From an uncultured Prevotellaceae bacterium (GTDB taxonomy: Bacteria; Bacteroidota; Bacteroidia; Bacteroidales; Bacteroidaceae), in assembly GCA_902780025.1 (NCBI GenBank), contig CACZDV010000014.1, positions 16,689 through 80,688 on the forward strand: a DNA stretch of 64,000 nucleotides, given 5' to 3'. The translations under genes and the position numbers were made by a program. Position 1 is the stretch's first letter. Every line of letters begins with the position of its first letter. This document shows positions 44,328-52,266 of this stretch, in pieces. The notes beneath the pieces were generated by a model, which was given only the letters and a program-made list of their open reading frames with translations, was not told the DNA's origin and ran no database searches.

Positions 44328-44669
44328 ATGGGTTATTTGAAGTACAAAGGTTATACAGGAAGTGTAGAGTACAGCGAGGAGGACAAGTGCCTTTTCGGTA
44401 AGGTTCAGGGAATGGCAAAGGACAGCATCACATACGAAGGTTCTACTGTTGAGGAATTGACTGCTGACTTTGAAGGTGCCATTGATGACTATCTCGCCTT
44501 GTGTGAGGAGAAAGACATTCAGCCTCGAAAACCCTATACGGGTGTGCTGAATGTGCGTTTGTCACCGGAGTTACATAGTGGTGCTGCGATGGCAGCCCAG
44601 AAAGAAGGCATCACCATCAATGCCTTTATCAAGAATGCGGTTGCCCAGGCATTGGGCATGGTTCTATAA
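44328..44669 (+). CDS. hicB: HicB-family antitoxin
   Basis: A 113-residue protein with an N-terminal degenerate RNase H-like domain (GYTGSVEYSEEDKCLFGKVQG, TVEELTADFEGAIDDYLALC) and a C-terminal ribbon-helix-helix-like part (LNVRLSPELHSGAAMAAQKE, then NAFIKNAVAQAL). It neutralises HicA and probably represses the operon through the C-terminal domain. Confidence 0.88.
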   Translation: MGYLKYKGYTGSVEYSEEDKCLFGKVQGMAKDSITYEGSTVEELTADFEGAIDDYLALCEEKDIQPRKPYTGVLNVRLSPELHSGAAMAAQKEGITINAFIKNAVAQALGMVL

Positions 44670-44711
44670 ATCCATTCAACAATACATGTTTCAAGTAACT
44701 TGAAGCAAAAA

Positions 44712-44865
44712 GAAGTGCCGTTTCCATGCTCTGGAAGTGCCGTTTTGACCCTGTAGAAGCGCCACTTCTATATAGTCAAAACGCCCCCGCTACCACCTGA
44801 AAGTGGCGTTTCCACCACCTGAAAGCGCCCCCTCTACGGTATGGAGGAGGCGCGGACACAAAAGG
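44712..44865. repeat. Seven-unit degenerate array with an exact 22-bp period
   Basis: Blocks starting at 44712, 44734, 44756, 44778, 44800, 44822 and 44844 follow a (12-bp GAAGTGCCGTTT-like block)-(10-bp variable block) grammar, for example GAAGTGCCGTTT then CCATGCTCTG. Copies 4-6 are partly the reverse complement type (AAAGTGGCGTTT, AAAGCGCCCCCT). The 488-bp gap 44670-45157 contains this array, then an AT-rich tract, then the restriction gene promoter. I see no gene in it. Confidence 0.75.
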
Positions 44866-45102
44866 GACGGTTCTTTTGTGTAAAAATTAAGAAATGCAGA
44901 AAGGAGGAAATGCGGAAAGTAGACATTAAGCATTTCCAGGGGCAGCGTTTGAAGCAGGAAGAGAGACATTATAAGTAGAAGTTTTTTTATTTATTATTAT
45001 TATTACCATTATTATATATATATCTTCTCTGAATATCACTTTCAGAATACCTTAATGTCCACTTTCCGCTTTTCCTACTTTCCTACTTTTTCCACTGTTT
45101 TG

Positions 45103-45134
45103 TTTGGATATCTCAGAAATAATGCTTAACTTTG
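45103..45134 (+). promoter_or_regulatory. Promoter of the restriction-modification gene
   Basis: TTTG (45103-45106), 20 bp, TAACTTTG (45127-45134). The position argues that translation starts at 45158, not at the upstream in-frame ATG at 45104 that overlaps the promoter. Confidence 0.65.
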
Positions 45135-45157
45135 CGAACAACTTATATTTAATAAAT

Positions 45158-48100
45158 ATGCTACTACAAAGAAATATCGTCAAAAAGTACCTGAGTCTGC
45201 TCGATGAGGAGCTGATAACAAAAGTTTGGGAAAAGTACTCAAGCTATTTTTTGAACGAGGATATTCAAGCCAATATCCATAAAATCAAGGAAGAGCAGTT
45301 CCAGGAAGGCTTCCTTCGCGAGCTGTTCGTCAAGGTACTTGGCTACACCATCAACCCTTCGCCCAACTACAATCTCACAACAGAATTGAAAAACGAGGTT
45401 GGTTCAAAAAAGGCTGACGGTGCCATTCTGATTGACGATAAAGTGGTTGGTGTCATCGAGCTGAAAGACCATAAGACCCCCGATTTGGCAAGCATCGAGA
45501 ATCAGGCCTTCGGCTATAAGAGCAAGCATAAGGACACGCGTCTGGTCATTATCTCCAACTTCGAGAAACTTCGATTCTATATTGACAATGCGGTAGAATA
45601 CCGAGAGTGGGACATCTTCCACATGACAAAAGACGAGTTCCGCGAACTCTACCTGTGTCTGGCCTGGACGCAGGTGGAACGTGGCATCGCCCTACAGATG
45701 AAAGAAGAGTCAGTTTCTACGGAAGACCAGATTACCAATGCGCTATACAAGGACTACTCGCAGTTCAAGCGTGTGCTGTTTGCCGATATCGTGAAGAACA
45801 ACCCGGCCCCAGAAGGCAGGGACGTGAAGGACTGGCAACTGCTGCTGTTCAAGAAAACCCAGAAACTGCTCGACCGCCTGCTCTTCATCTTCTTTGCCGA
45901 AGACTGCGGACTGCTGCCACCCAATTCGATAGTGCAGATTATTGACCAGTGGGAGAAGCTGAAGGAGATGGACGAATACCGTCCGTTCTACGACCGCGTG
46001 AAGAAATATTTCGGCTACATGAACACGGGCTTCCAAGGCAAGAAGTACGAGATATTTGCCTACAACGGCGGACTCTTCAAGCCCGACGAGGTGCTGGACA
46101 GCATCAAGATCAGTGACGACCTGCTGGCAGAGCACTCACGCAGGCTTTCGGAATATGACTTCGAGAGCGATGTGGATGTGAACATCTTAGGGCATATCTT
46201 CGAGAACTCACTCTCAGAGATAGAGGAGGTAACCCAGCAGATACAGGCGTCAGAAGCTCCCCTCTCTATGGGAGAGGGATTGGGGGTAAGGCTCTCTAAG
46301 CGCAAGCAGGATGGTGTTTTCTACACCCCTCAGTATATCACGAAATACATTGTAGAGAATACCGTGGGGCGTCTCTGCGACGAAAAGAAGAAGGAGTTGA
46401 ATGTCATTGAAGATGAATACTTCTCTGACCAGCGTCGCCAGATGCAAACCAAGAAACGGCTGATGGATCAGTTGCAGCAGTATCGTAAATGGCTCTTGGA
46501 GATTACGATTCTCGATCCAGCTTGTGGTAGTGGCGCTTTTCTTAATGCCGCTTTGCAATTCCTGATAGCCGAGCACAAACATATAGACGAAATGGAGGCA
46601 AAGGTAACAGGCTCTACCATCGAGTTCCAAGGAGTGGAAAACGCTATTCTTGAGAATAACCTCTATGGTGTCGATATCAACGAGGAGAGTGTCGGCATAG
46701 CCCAGCTGGCACTCTGGCTGCGCACTGCCAAACCCCATCGAAAACTAAACTCTTTGAACGAGAACATCAAGTGTGGCAACTCGCTTATCAGCGACCCAGC
46801 CGTTGCCGGCGACAAGGCATTCAACTGGCAGGAGCAGTTCCCCAAAGTATTCGAGAAGGGCGGCTTCGATGTCGTGATAGGTAATCCGCCGTATGTTAAT
46901 GCTATGGAGATAAAGAAGAGTTACACATCTGAAGCATTCAATTATATTAAGAGAAACTATGAGACAGCCAAAGGAACAGTTGACTTGTATATCTATTTCT
47001 TTGAGAAAGGTTTGTCTTTGCTAAAGAAGAACGGTGTTCTTGCTTTTATTACTCCGAATAGATATCTATCTGCCAGTTATGGAGCGGCTTTAAGAAATTA
47101 TATCATTGAACGGTTCTCTTTTTACCAATTAGTAGATTATTCTGACAAACGAGTGTTTGAAGATGCTTCTACTTATCCTGTAATTACTATGTTACAGAAC
47201 AATCAGAATAATCCCAATGTGATGTGTGGAAAGTTTGACGAAGAGACACATAAACTAATTAGTAAGAACTATCCGAATGATAGATTAAATATCTTAGAAG
47301 AGAGTATTTTAGGATTCCTCCTCAATGACAAACTATCAATAACACAAAAAGTGATTTCTCAAGGTGTGGCATTATCTAATGCTGGCGCAATTAACGCGAC
47401 CTCTACCGCAAAAGAAGCAGATGACTATGCTCCATTAATTATTGAAGAACAATGCGGATATAAACTCATCAATACAGGAACAATAGATCCCTTCTGTACT
47501 ACATGGGGTTGTAATACACTCACTAAGCAAGGAAAGCAATATCTTACCCCATATTTACCAAATAATGATTCCAGAATATCTGCAAATCGTCATGCCCTAT
47601 ATTCCTCACCTAAAATTATCATCTCGAAGATAGGTTTGACATGTGAGGCTTTCTATGACTCAAATGGAGAATATGCGTCAATTGATACAAATTGTATTCA
47701 TTCTTTCAAAGAAGGGTATCTACCAGAATACGTATTGTGTTGGTTGAACTCAAAATTATATAATTACATGTTTGAGTGCTTCTTCGATGGATTAAGAATG
47801 TCGGGAGGTTATTTGCTTTATTCCTCTCCAAATTTAAGAAACACTTATATAAAGCCAATACCATTAGAATCTCAAGAACCCTTTATCGCACTCGCTAACT
47901 CTATGCTTTCTTTGAACGAGCAATTACAGCAGAAGCGCACTCGTTTCCTGCGCCGACTGAGTGAGAACTTTGAGGGTGTGAAGATAACGACAGCCCTGCA
48001 GCAGTTTGACCAGCTGGACTTCAAGGGTCTGATGGCAGAACTGAAGAAGCAAAAGCTAAGCATCCCGTTGAAGCAACAGGACGAATGGGAAGACTACTTC

Positions 48101-48229
48101 CGTGAACGCGTGGCAGAGTGCCGGGAACTCTCAGAACAGATAAAAGCTACAGATGAAGAGATAGACAACAAAGTCTTCGGCCTCTACGGTCTGACTGAGG
48201 AAGAGCGCAGAATAGTAATGGAGTCATAA
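45158..48229 (+). CDS. Single-chain Eco57I-like type IIG restriction enzyme and adenine methyltransferase
   Basis: A 1,023-residue protein. The N-terminal PD-(D/E)xK-type nuclease shows GVIELKDHKTPDLASIENQA. The N6-adenine methyltransferase core has motif I DPACGSGAFLN (about 452) and motif IV NPPY (about 575). The C-terminal TaqI-like specificity part (about 600-1020) ends with a helical coiled segment. A palindromic repeat is inserted in frame before the methyltransferase (about 366-380). The segment of about 46900-47880 is clearly more AT-rich than the flanks, fitting an exchanged target-recognition domain. No separate partner subunit is visible. Confidence 0.9.
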   Translation: MLLQRNIVKKYLSLLDEELITKVWEKYSSYFLNEDIQANIHKIKEEQFQEGFLRELFVKVLGYTINPSPNYNLTTELKNEVGSKKADGAILIDDKVVGVIELKDHKTPDLASIENQAFGYKSKHKDTRLVIISNFEKLRFYIDNAVEYREWDIFHMTKDEFRELYLCLAWTQVERGIALQMKEESVSTEDQITNALYKDYSQFKRVLFADIVKNNPAPEGRDVKDWQLLLFKKTQKLLDRLLFIFFAEDCGLLPPNSIVQIIDQWEKLKEMDEYRPFYDRVKKYFGYMNTGFQGKKYEIFAYNGGLFKPDEVLDSIKISDDLLAEHSRRLSEYDFESDVDVNILGHIFENSLSEIEEVTQQIQASEAPLSMGEGLGVRLSKRKQDGVFYTPQYITKYIVENTVGRLCDEKKKELNVIEDEYFSDQRRQMQTKKRLMDQLQQYRKWLLEITILDPACGSGAFLNAALQFLIAEHKHIDEMEAKVTGSTIEFQGVENAILENNLYGVDINEESVGIAQLALWLRTAKPHRKLNSLNENIKCGNSLISDPAVAGDKAFNWQEQFPKVFEKGGFDVVIGNPPYVNAMEIKKSYTSEAFNYIKRNYETAKGTVDLYIYFFEKGLSLLKKNGVLAFITPNRYLSASYGAALRNYIIERFSFYQLVDYSDKRVFEDASTYPVITMLQNNQNNPNVMCGKFDEETHKLISKNYPNDRLNILEESILGFLLNDKLSITQKVISQGVALSNAGAINATSTAKEADDYAPLIIEEQCGYKLINTGTIDPFCTTWGCNTLTKQGKQYLTPYLPNNDSRISANRHALYSSPKIIISKIGLTCEAFYDSNGEYASIDTNCIHSFKEGYLPEYVLCWLNSKLYNYMFECFFDGLRMSGGYLLYSSPNLRNTYIKPIPLESQEPFIALANSMLSLNEQLQQKRTRFLRRLSENFEGVKITTALQQFDQLDFKGLMAELKKQKLSIPLKQQDEWEDYFRERVAECRELSEQIKATDEEIDNKVFGLYGLTEEERRIVMES
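46253..46297. repeat. C/G-tract palindromic element in frame inside the restriction gene
   Basis: A hairpin-forming sequence (CCCCTCTCTATGGGAGAGGG core) encodes APLSMGEGLGVRL between the nuclease and methyltransferase parts. The reading frame continues intact across it. Confidence 0.75.
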
Positions 48230-48357
48230 AAGTTGCCACCTCGAAGCAAACCATTAGCTATCACATCATTAATATCTTGAAAGAAAATGAGTTAAGTGAA
48301 TCTTCAGTTGTCAAAGAATATTTGACTACTGCCGCTGATGGTAAGAACTATAATGTG
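48230..48357 (+). pseudogene. RhuM family fragment
   Basis: Immediately after the restriction gene stop the same frame reads VATSKQTISYHIINILKENE, then SSVVKEYLTTAADGKNYNVV, closely resembling the N-terminal helix-turn-helix region of RhuM virulence-protein-family members. Similarity stops about 40 residues in, and the frame ends at 48462 in unrelated sequence. It is a remnant, in an island of restriction and toxin-antitoxin genes. The remaining 48358-48606 region shows nothing I can support. Confidence 0.65.
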
Positions 48358-48606
48358 GTGTGCGGAACCGACCGCTACAATTTACGTACACACTATGTGT
48401 ACTTCAACATATTTCCATTTTTGTATTACAAACTTAATTTTTTGTCTATAGGAAAAAAATAGAACAACCTGTCAGCCACATTAGCGGAACCCGGACCTGT
48501 ACAGATGGTTATGTAACAGGATAGAGGCCATCAACTCGTACGCAGAGATTTCTCGCAGGCACCGCAGGACGCACCTCGTTTAACCCTTTAAAACGCTCAA
48601 TCTAAT

Positions 48607-49326
48607 ATGAGCAGGAGACACAAAGAACAAGAAACAGAAAGTAATTACAAACCACAGCAGGCTGAGTCTCGGGCAGACGGCAGCCACGAGAGAGATAATT
48701 CTTTTTTGGATAAAATATTGAATTTTACAATTACAAAGCGTGACGGGACAAAGGACAGATTTTCGCTCGACAAGATAGTTTCGGCTGTTGCAAATGCTTT
48801 TATGAAAGCTTCTGTGTCAGACGAAATAGAGGTTGACGATAAATACTTGAAAATTCCCCTCCAGTACGTCGATGAGAATATTATCAAGGAAGTACAGAAA
48901 AAATCAAAGGGAGGAAGGAATCCAGTCAAGCGTCTGTTTAGCAGGATTTCCGACAGCAAGGTGGTTGAATATTTCCACAACACATTGTGTGCTGTCAAAG
49001 AGAAGTGCATAGAGTTGTATGAGAGTATTACCCAGTACAGCACTTGCTTTCTGAAAGCTGCGAATCAGTTTTTTAGCCCCGAAGATGACCCGTATGGCAA
49101 GATATCGCACTATCACCGTATTCTAGAATGTGAGGTAGTGGAACTGCCTTCGCGTAAGACGCTGAATAATTGGCTTAGGTGGTTTGAAGATTGGAGACCA
49201 GCGGTAACATACGAAGACCGCAGGGAAAAGAAACAACGTGCGAGGCATAGATTATGGGAAAGGCTGATTGATTGGATAAAAAAATACCTTATGGAATTAG
49301 CGCCAGAATATGCCGTAGCTTACTAA
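48607..49326 (+). CDS. Hypothetical protein with ATP-cone-like segment
   Basis: A 239-residue, charged protein. Residues about 38-70 (FTITKRDGTKDRFSLDKIVS, then AVANAFMKA) resemble the start of an ATP-cone domain, the allosteric nucleotide-binding module of ribonucleotide reductases and NrdR. No reductase domain follows; the rest is helical and basic, ending IKKYLMELAPEYAVAY. There is no membrane segment. It has a strong terminator. Base composition is AT-rich like the rest of the island. Function unknown. Confidence 0.65.
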   Translation: MSRRHKEQETESNYKPQQAESRADGSHERDNSFLDKILNFTITKRDGTKDRFSLDKIVSAVANAFMKASVSDEIEVDDKYLKIPLQYVDENIIKEVQKKSKGGRNPVKRLFSRISDSKVVEYFHNTLCAVKEKCIELYESITQYSTCFLKAANQFFSPEDDPYGKISHYHRILECEVVELPSRKTLNNWLRWFEDWRPAVTYEDRREKKQRARHRLWERLIDWIKKYLMELAPEYAVAY

Positions 49327-49328
49327 AA

Positions 49329-49370
49329 ACAGAGGGGCAGGAGTCGAAAGATTCCTGCCCCTCTGTTTTT
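49329..49370 (+). terminator. Intrinsic terminator after the ATP-cone-like gene
   Basis: ACAGAGGGGCAGGA (49329-49342) and TCCTGCCCCTCTGT (49353-49366) form a perfect 14-bp stem, followed by TTTTT. The rest of the gap up to the insertion sequence holds a TACCTTTG box (49417-49424) but no gene I can support. Confidence 0.92.
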
Positions 49371-49527
49371 CAATTATTGGAAAGTTTTTGGAAAAAATAC
49401 ATTAAAAAAATCTCCTTACCTTTGTGGTACAGTTTCGAAATAGAGTCGATTCTGTGATGCTTTTCTTGTTTAGCGCGCTGAAAAGAACAGGGGAGCATCG
49501 AGGCGCGTCTCAAATTCTTCATTTATT

Positions 49528-50921
49528 AATATTGCTGTCCGCTAAAAGTTGAAAAGCCATAAATCATGTGTCCGCAGTGCCTATAAACAGTCATTGCGGA
49601 CTTATTTTTGAAAAAGTAAGCCCCCTCACCAGTCTTTCTCGGGTGCTTCAAAGAAAGAATACGGGTCGACATAGTACATGAGCATGATTCTGTACATGGT
49701 GGCCAAGCCTGAGAAGCTCCATGTTCTTTTGATACGCTTCTGCATGACCATAAGCAGGAGGTTTGCTATCAGGGTCACCCAAATCTGTATCTTGATGGCA
49801 TTGGCACTTTCTCCATAGAAGTATCTCAGCGGGAAGTTCTGCTTCAATTGCTTGAAAAGAAGCTCGATTTCCCAGCGTTTCCGGTATATCTCCACGATAT
49901 CCTCTGCCTCCATGTCCATATCATTGGTTAACAGCGACACCAGTTTTGCTCTTGTCTTCTTGATATCAACGTATGTGACGATACGGGCATGGTGTACAAT
50001 GTCCTTGCCTCCCTTGACATGTTTTGTGAATGTCACCTGTTGCACCCTGTGCTCCATCTGTCCTTTCTCCGACATATACATTGTGTCGCTGTCGATTTCA
50101 TAGACAAGGTTCTTCTTCATCTTCGTGACGTATGTCACTCCGCGTGCCGTGAGCTCCTCGAACTTGGCATAGTCAATGTACGCCCTGTCGATGGCCAGGA
50201 TGTCTCCGGATGAGTAATTGGACGGCCTGAGCATGAAACTGTCGTTCGTGGCAGCGGAAGTGTACTTTATGTCAGAAGGGACTCCTTCATTGGCATGTAT
50301 GCTGGCATGCACCTTGATTCCGCCTTTCTTCTTGCCAGTCTTGGGATGCCGTCCCACACCCTTGAAGATAAGGTTGGAGAAAAGTGAGATGGTCGTGGAA
50401 TCAATAATCTGAAGCCGTGAGAGCCATTTCGGGGTCTGCCGTTTCCGGCTGTCCGAGGAAAGTTCATCCTTGTATGTGGCATACAAATCCCTATAGGCAG
50501 CCTCGAAGATACTATCCGGCCTTCTGGCGTTTGCATCGGAAAGAGTGCTGCGACGGGGCATCATGCTAATGCCCAGATGAGAAAACTTGCGAGCTTCGGG
50601 GAACATGGAGTCCGTTATCTCGCGCAGCGAGTCGAAGCGCTTGATCACTGCATAGAGCATGATGACCAGATGTTGCCACGCATCAAAGTGCTTCACATAC
50701 CTTTCACCACCGTTTTCACGGCTGAATTTGAGAATTTTTGCCTTGTTAAGCAAAATAATCAGCTGACCATACATCGGCTGTCCGATAAAATGTGTACCTT
50801 TGTTCATGTTATTGATGTTTTGTCGCAGAAACAAAGATAACAAAAAGGTCGGAATCCAAGCGAGGATACCGACCTTAATTTTTATATAACTTGAAAAAAA
50901 GTTTTAGCGGACACCAATATT
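49528..50921. mobile_element. IS4-type insertion sequence with 6-bp target duplication
   Basis: The element runs from about 49534 to 50915 (about 1.38 kb). Ends carry the inverted repeat TGTCCGCTAAAA, with imperfect matching continuing inward, and the sequence AATATT flanks both sides (49528-49533 and 50916-50921) as a direct repeat. It contains a single transposase gene on the minus strand. The flanking 50922-51110 bases show no gene. Confidence 0.85.
49626..50807 (-). CDS. IS4 family transposase
   Basis: A 393-residue DDE transposase. The N-terminal DUF4372-like part (KGTHFIGQPMYGQLIILLNK) is followed by the catalytic core: LQIIDSTTISLF (first Asp), ILAIDRAYIDYAKFEEL (second Asp), and YRKRWEIELLFKQLKQNFPL (Y-(2)-R-(3)-E-(6)-K signature with the Glu). 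The frame is intact and full-length, so the element may still be active. The start at 50807 is preferred over a Met 12 codons upstream because it begins at the DUF4372 conserved N-terminus. Confidence 0.9.
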   Translation of the reverse strand: MNKGTHFIGQPMYGQLIILLNKAKILKFSRENGGERYVKHFDAWQHLVIMLYAVIKRFDSLREITDSMFPEARKFSHLGISMMPRRSTLSDANARRPDSIFEAAYRDLYATYKDELSSDSRKRQTPKWLSRLQIIDSTTISLFSNLIFKGVGRHPKTGKKKGGIKVHASIHANEGVPSDIKYTSAATNDSFMLRPSNYSSGDILAIDRAYIDYAKFEELTARGVTYVTKMKKNLVYEIDSDTMYMSEKGQMEHRVQQVTFTKHVKGGKDIVHHARIVTYVDIKKTRAKLVSLLTNDMDMEAEDIVEIYRKRWEIELLFKQLKQNFPLRYFYGESANAIKIQIWVTLIANLLLMVMQKRIKRTWSFSGLATMYRIMLMYYVDPYSFFEAPEKDW

Positions 50922-51110
50922 TTAAATAACAATAAGTTTGTAACAACAACTGCAACATTTTATGGTATTTTCAGGAAAGTCTCCTATTACCACCATAATG
51001 GTATATGGTGTTCGTATCGCAGAAGTGAAATTGCAGAACGACTTTGGAGGTCAGCCTTAGCCCTCTGTAGAGCAAGGAGTTTTGAAACGTTCGAATATTT
51101 AGTAAAATTA

Positions 51111-51142
51111 AGAAAGGCTGTCATCATTAAAAGTGACAGCCT
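51111..51142 (-). terminator. Intrinsic terminator of recA
   Basis: AGGCTGTCA and TGACAGCCT form a 9-bp stem with a 10-nt loop; on the minus strand TTTCTTAATTTT follows. It lies about 30 bp after the recA stop. Confidence 0.75.
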
Positions 51143-51171
51143 CTCTTATGATAAAAATAAAACTCTCCGTT

Positions 51172-52197
51172 TTACTGCTTAGCAGAAATAGCCTCCATGA
51201 TCTTGGCTTCCAGTTCCTCGCAGAGCTCGGGGTTGTCAGCCAGCAGTTGCTTGGTGGCATCGCGGCCTTGGCCCAGTTTGTTGCCATCGTACGAGAACCA
51301 GGAACCACTCTTCTTGATGATGTCATACTCTACGCCGAGGTCAACAATCTCGCCAATCTTGGAGATGCCTTCGCCGAAGAGGATTTCAAACTCACACTTA
51401 CGGAAGGGGGGAGCCACCTTGTTCTTCACCACCTTAACCTTAGTGATGTTACCTAAGACGTTGTCGCCCTCCTTGATGGCAGAGGACTTGCGGATGTCGA
51501 GACGCACGGAGGAGTAGAACTTCAGGGCATTACCACCCGTGGTGGTCTCGGGATTGCCAAACATGACGCCAATCTTCTCGCGCAGCTGGTTGATGAAGAT
51601 GCACGTGGTCTTGGTCTTCGAGATGTTCGAAGTCAGCTTGCGTAGTGCCTGGCTCATCAGTCGGGCATGCAGTCCTACTGCCGAATCGCCCATGTCGCCC
51701 TCAATCTCCTTCTTCGGCGTCAGAGCAGCCACTGAGTCGATGACGATGATGTCGATGGCGCTGGAGCGTATGAGCTGGTCTGCAATTTCGAGTGCCTGTT
51801 CGCCATTGTCGGGCTGTGAGATGTAGAGATTATCTACGTTCACGCCAAGTTTCTCAGCGTAGAAGCGGTCGAAGGCGTGCTCGGCATCGATGAATGCAGC
51901 AATGCCGCCAGCCTTTTGTGCCTCGGCAATGGCATGTATGGCCAGTGTGGTCTTACCGCTGGATTCCGGACCGTAGATTTCGATGATGCGTCCCTTGGGG
52001 TATCCGCCCACGCCGAGTGCGGCGTTAAGGCCGATGGAACCAGTGGGTATGACATCTACATTTTCAATTTTCTCGTCGCCCATGCGCATGATGCTTCCCT
52101 TACCGAAGTCTTTCTCTATCTTCTGCATGGCAGCCTGCAGGGCTTTCATTCTTTCCTGTTGCGGGGTGAGGGCCTCACCCTCTTCTTTCTTTGCCAT
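51172..52197 (-). CDS. recA: Recombinase A
   Basis: DNA strand-exchange ATPase and SOS co-protease. The 341-residue protein has Walker [15 protein letters not shown], Walker [14 protein letters not shown], loop L1-adjacent [18 protein letters not shown], and the L2 region [20 protein letters not shown]. The C-terminus is short and acidic. It follows the carboxynorspermidine dehydrogenase-like gene by 69 bp of ATTTACGATTTA-type spacer. No LexA-type operator is obvious. Confidence 0.98.
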   Translation of the reverse strand: MAKKEEGEALTPQQERMKALQAAMQKIEKDFGKGSIMRMGDEKIENVDVIPTGSIGLNAALGVGGYPKGRIIEIYGPESSGKTTLAIHAIAEAQKAGGIAAFIDAEHAFDRFYAEKLGVNVDNLYISQPDNGEQALEIADQLIRSSAIDIIVIDSVAALTPKKEIEGDMGDSAVGLHARLMSQALRKLTSNISKTKTTCIFINQLREKIGVMFGNPETTTGGNALKFYSSVRLDIRKSSAIKEGDNVLGNITKVKVVKNKVAPPFRKCEFEILFGEGISKIGEIVDLGVEYDIIKKSGSWFSYDGNKLGQGRDATKQLLADNPELCEELEAKIMEAISAKQ

Positions 52198-52199
52198 AT

Positions 52200-52262
52200 T
52201 CTTAATTTACAATTTGACTATTTACTATTTACGATTTATTTTTTTGATTTTACAATTTGATG
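52200..52262. repeat. ATTTACGATTTA-type spacer repeat
   Basis: Degenerate TTTACAATTTGACTATTTAC-like units fill the gap between recA and the next gene; similar spacers lie at 14335-14375 and 53535-53575. Confidence 0.55.
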
Positions 52263-52266
52263 ATTT

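Noticed and set aside
44712-44865. CRISPR array or zinc-finger-type repeat gene
   Set aside because: The 22-bp period is too short for repeat plus spacer, and no frame is open through it.
48277-48462. 61-codon ORF as an independent gene
   Set aside because: Its first part continues the RhuM-like frame that begins at 48230 without a start; it is a fragment, and its second half has no similarity I can see.
49457-49552. 31-codon ORF running into the left end of the insertion sequence
   Set aside because: It ends inside the element, has no motif, and would end quickly even if the element were removed.
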